From contig JAYMGJ010000059.1 of assembly GCA_037178675.1 (NCBI GenBank), positions 50,780 through 114,779 on the forward strand: a stretch of 64,000 bases of DNA, given 5' to 3'. Below the pieces are notes generated by a model. That model was not told the DNA's origin. It worked only from the letters and a program-made list of their open reading frames with translations, and did not search any database. The stretch's first letter is position 1. Every line of letters starts with the position of its first letter. Below, in pieces: positions 62,420-64,000 of this stretch. This DNA comes from Scleroderma bovista. Taxonomy: Eukaryota; Basidiomycota; Agaricomycetes; Boletales; Sclerodermataceae. Both the position numbers and the translations under genes were made by a program.

Positions 62420-64000
62420 ATGTTTAATACATGGTATGTCCTAATTTGGTGTGACTGCGACTGCGACTGCGACTGCGGTCAACTTTGAATCTCCCTATTA
62501 GATGAACGGTCCGCTCCTGGAGAACCCTTTGTGGAGCTCAGTATTAGTGCAGGTTTGCCTTGCGGGCATCATGGCTCTGCTCGGCACACCTATGATAGTA
62601 GGAAGGCATTTGTCTGAGGACATTCTGCATGGCTTATGTAAGGGTATTTCTGCTGTTCTGAGGTCTGGCGCACAGCTTCATATCCATATTCTAGTACACT
62701 TGTGCCCAAGTTTTGACCTCCTAAGTGATTGGTACTGAGGTGGGCATCAATGCATCCACACACTCATACATACCTTGGAAAAAAATGACATTTTCACAAT
62801 GCCTTCTATCGTGCTACAGATACCCAGAACTACCAGGAAGTTAGTCATGTAAAGGGCAGACATACGATTCGAGGGTACTGACTCCGATGACCAGATTAAT
62901 GTGGAACATAAGACATCCAGGCTCCACTCTGCAACCACCACCGGCTGGCACTTTGAAACACCCCAAAGCACTCTGAGGATCAATGGCAATCGGAACGCAT
63001 CTGATGGTCACCTTTCTCGCAATGGATCTGAACGTAGGTACGTGTTAAACTGCCAGTAACCTTGGATGATAAGTATTGCATGCTGCACATCAACAGCACT
63101 GATCATCGCATATTTTTCATCCTCCCAATTTATAACAGCCAACCATTCAAGTACCCACAGCAAGTACTGAGTATTTGATCACTTGCAAGGCCAATCCAGG
63201 CTGGCTATGTGTGGCGTCCTCTATCGATGATCAAATCTTTTCCCATACCAATAATTTGCTACTGTCAGGCCCGATCGACGAGTTGAATGCGCTCGTCAAT
63301 TTCTAGCAAGTAAACAACCTGGAACATTGTCAAGCATGTTTCATTGGCCTTCACAAATGTGTAAGTGATGAGTCGGACTTCATTTGATGAGTGTCTGATG
63401 CTTGAGATGGATCTGCACCATTAACGTGTACGACGTTGTCCGGAACTGCTTTATCCTTGGTAGTATGTGCCATGTCAATCGGACCCTCACATAAATAACT
63501 CCAGTCTCCAGTGATGACCCCTTTCAATGCCAGTGAGTGTCGCATCTCAGCTGAATACCCTACCCCCGGCAAAACCAAATGCATCAGATGTGCTGTGACA
63601 TGGTGCTTCTCAGTTGGTGCATGACTTCCACAGTGCTCAGAGATTTTAACAAACAGATATGTATTGTATATGACAAAAGTGATGTTCGAGCCTACCTTGA
63701 TTCCGCAGCGTGTACGCTTTGTGAGAGCTATACAAGGTGAGTGTTCCTGGTTCTAGTAGAACATGGTTTCACCACCCGCATTGAGTCACTTGGTTGATTT
63801 GACAGAAAATGCATCTGACGTCATGTTGCTAGGCGGGGAATGCAATCCATAATCAGAGATTCTACTTCAAGATTTGGATTTATGCTTGTCACACTGGGGA
63901 TTTCAAAAATTTCCGTTCGTTTATACTGCATTGAAAATGACAAATGATAATTTTAAATTTTACTTTCACATTTTAATGCCCTTAAAATTTAAATTATAAC
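62420..64000. other. Right edge, unassigned
   Basis: A short (GCGACT)n microsatellite lies at about 62453-62478. Further right there are open stretches on both strands (for example 63584-63351 minus) without family resemblance. The last 100 bases are very AT-rich. No gene, RNA or element end could be supported. Confidence 0.35.

Overview
The window looks like a transposon-rich region of a basidiomycete fungus, most likely an Agaricomycete. The signs are many short GT-AG introns (about 45-60 nt), Ty3/gypsy chromovirus LTR elements, KDZ, Plavaka and PIF/Harbinger DNA transposases, and several large hypothetical families that are expanded in mushroom-forming fungi. I see no rRNA, tRNA, CRISPR array or bacterial operon. 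Almost every gene is a transposon gene or is broken by one. Species cannot be assigned from the sequence.

Layout. 1-2.4 kb: mostly unassigned. 2.4-3.6 kb: a copia-type gag without pol. 4.3-6.3 kb: copy A of a roughly 2-kb LTR family that recurs as B, C, D and E. 6.3-7.8 kb: a decayed gene with a fungal Zn2Cys6-like cluster. 8.6-24.1 kb: a composite locus. Two unknown genes, here called X and Y, lie tail to tail (X1 +, Y1 -). A KDZ transposase (+) starts head to head with Y1. A second, inverted copy of the pair follows (Y2 fragment +, X2 -). The KDZ gene is split in one of its introns by LTR copies B and C (16.0-19.8 kb), and Y1 is split by a different solo LTR (12.4-13.6 kb). 24.2-28.9 kb: LTR copy D cuts off the 3' end of a Plavaka transposase (-).

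30.1-45.7 kb is a large inverted duplication. Its arms are about 3.8-4.0 kb and carry scrambled, decayed fragments of the spliceosomal gene PRP8. They flank a 7.8-kb spacer with two hypothetical Agaricomycete-type genes (-), one small spliced gene (+) and several local tandem repeats. 47.8-49.3 kb holds an eight-exon gene of the family I believe is catalogued as DUF6698, followed by a 1.3-kb tandem array. 53.6-61.5 kb is a near-intact, young Ty3/gypsy chromovirus with 631-bp LTRs that differ at about five positions. It has gag, a likely -1 frameshift into pol with a chromodomain, and a spliced antisense gene with a Gal4-like Zn2Cys6 motif. Its 3' LTR abuts a truncated PIF/Harbinger transposase and its 5' LTR abuts LTR copy E, so the two flanks come from different loci.

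A shared theme is decay by C-to-T change at CpG (CGA to TGA stops, CGT to TGT, CGG to TGG), which suggests DNA methylation or a RIP-like process acting on repeats. The most interesting objects are the X-Y/KDZ composite, the antisense Zn2Cys6 gene in the chromovirus, and the PRP8 inverted duplication.
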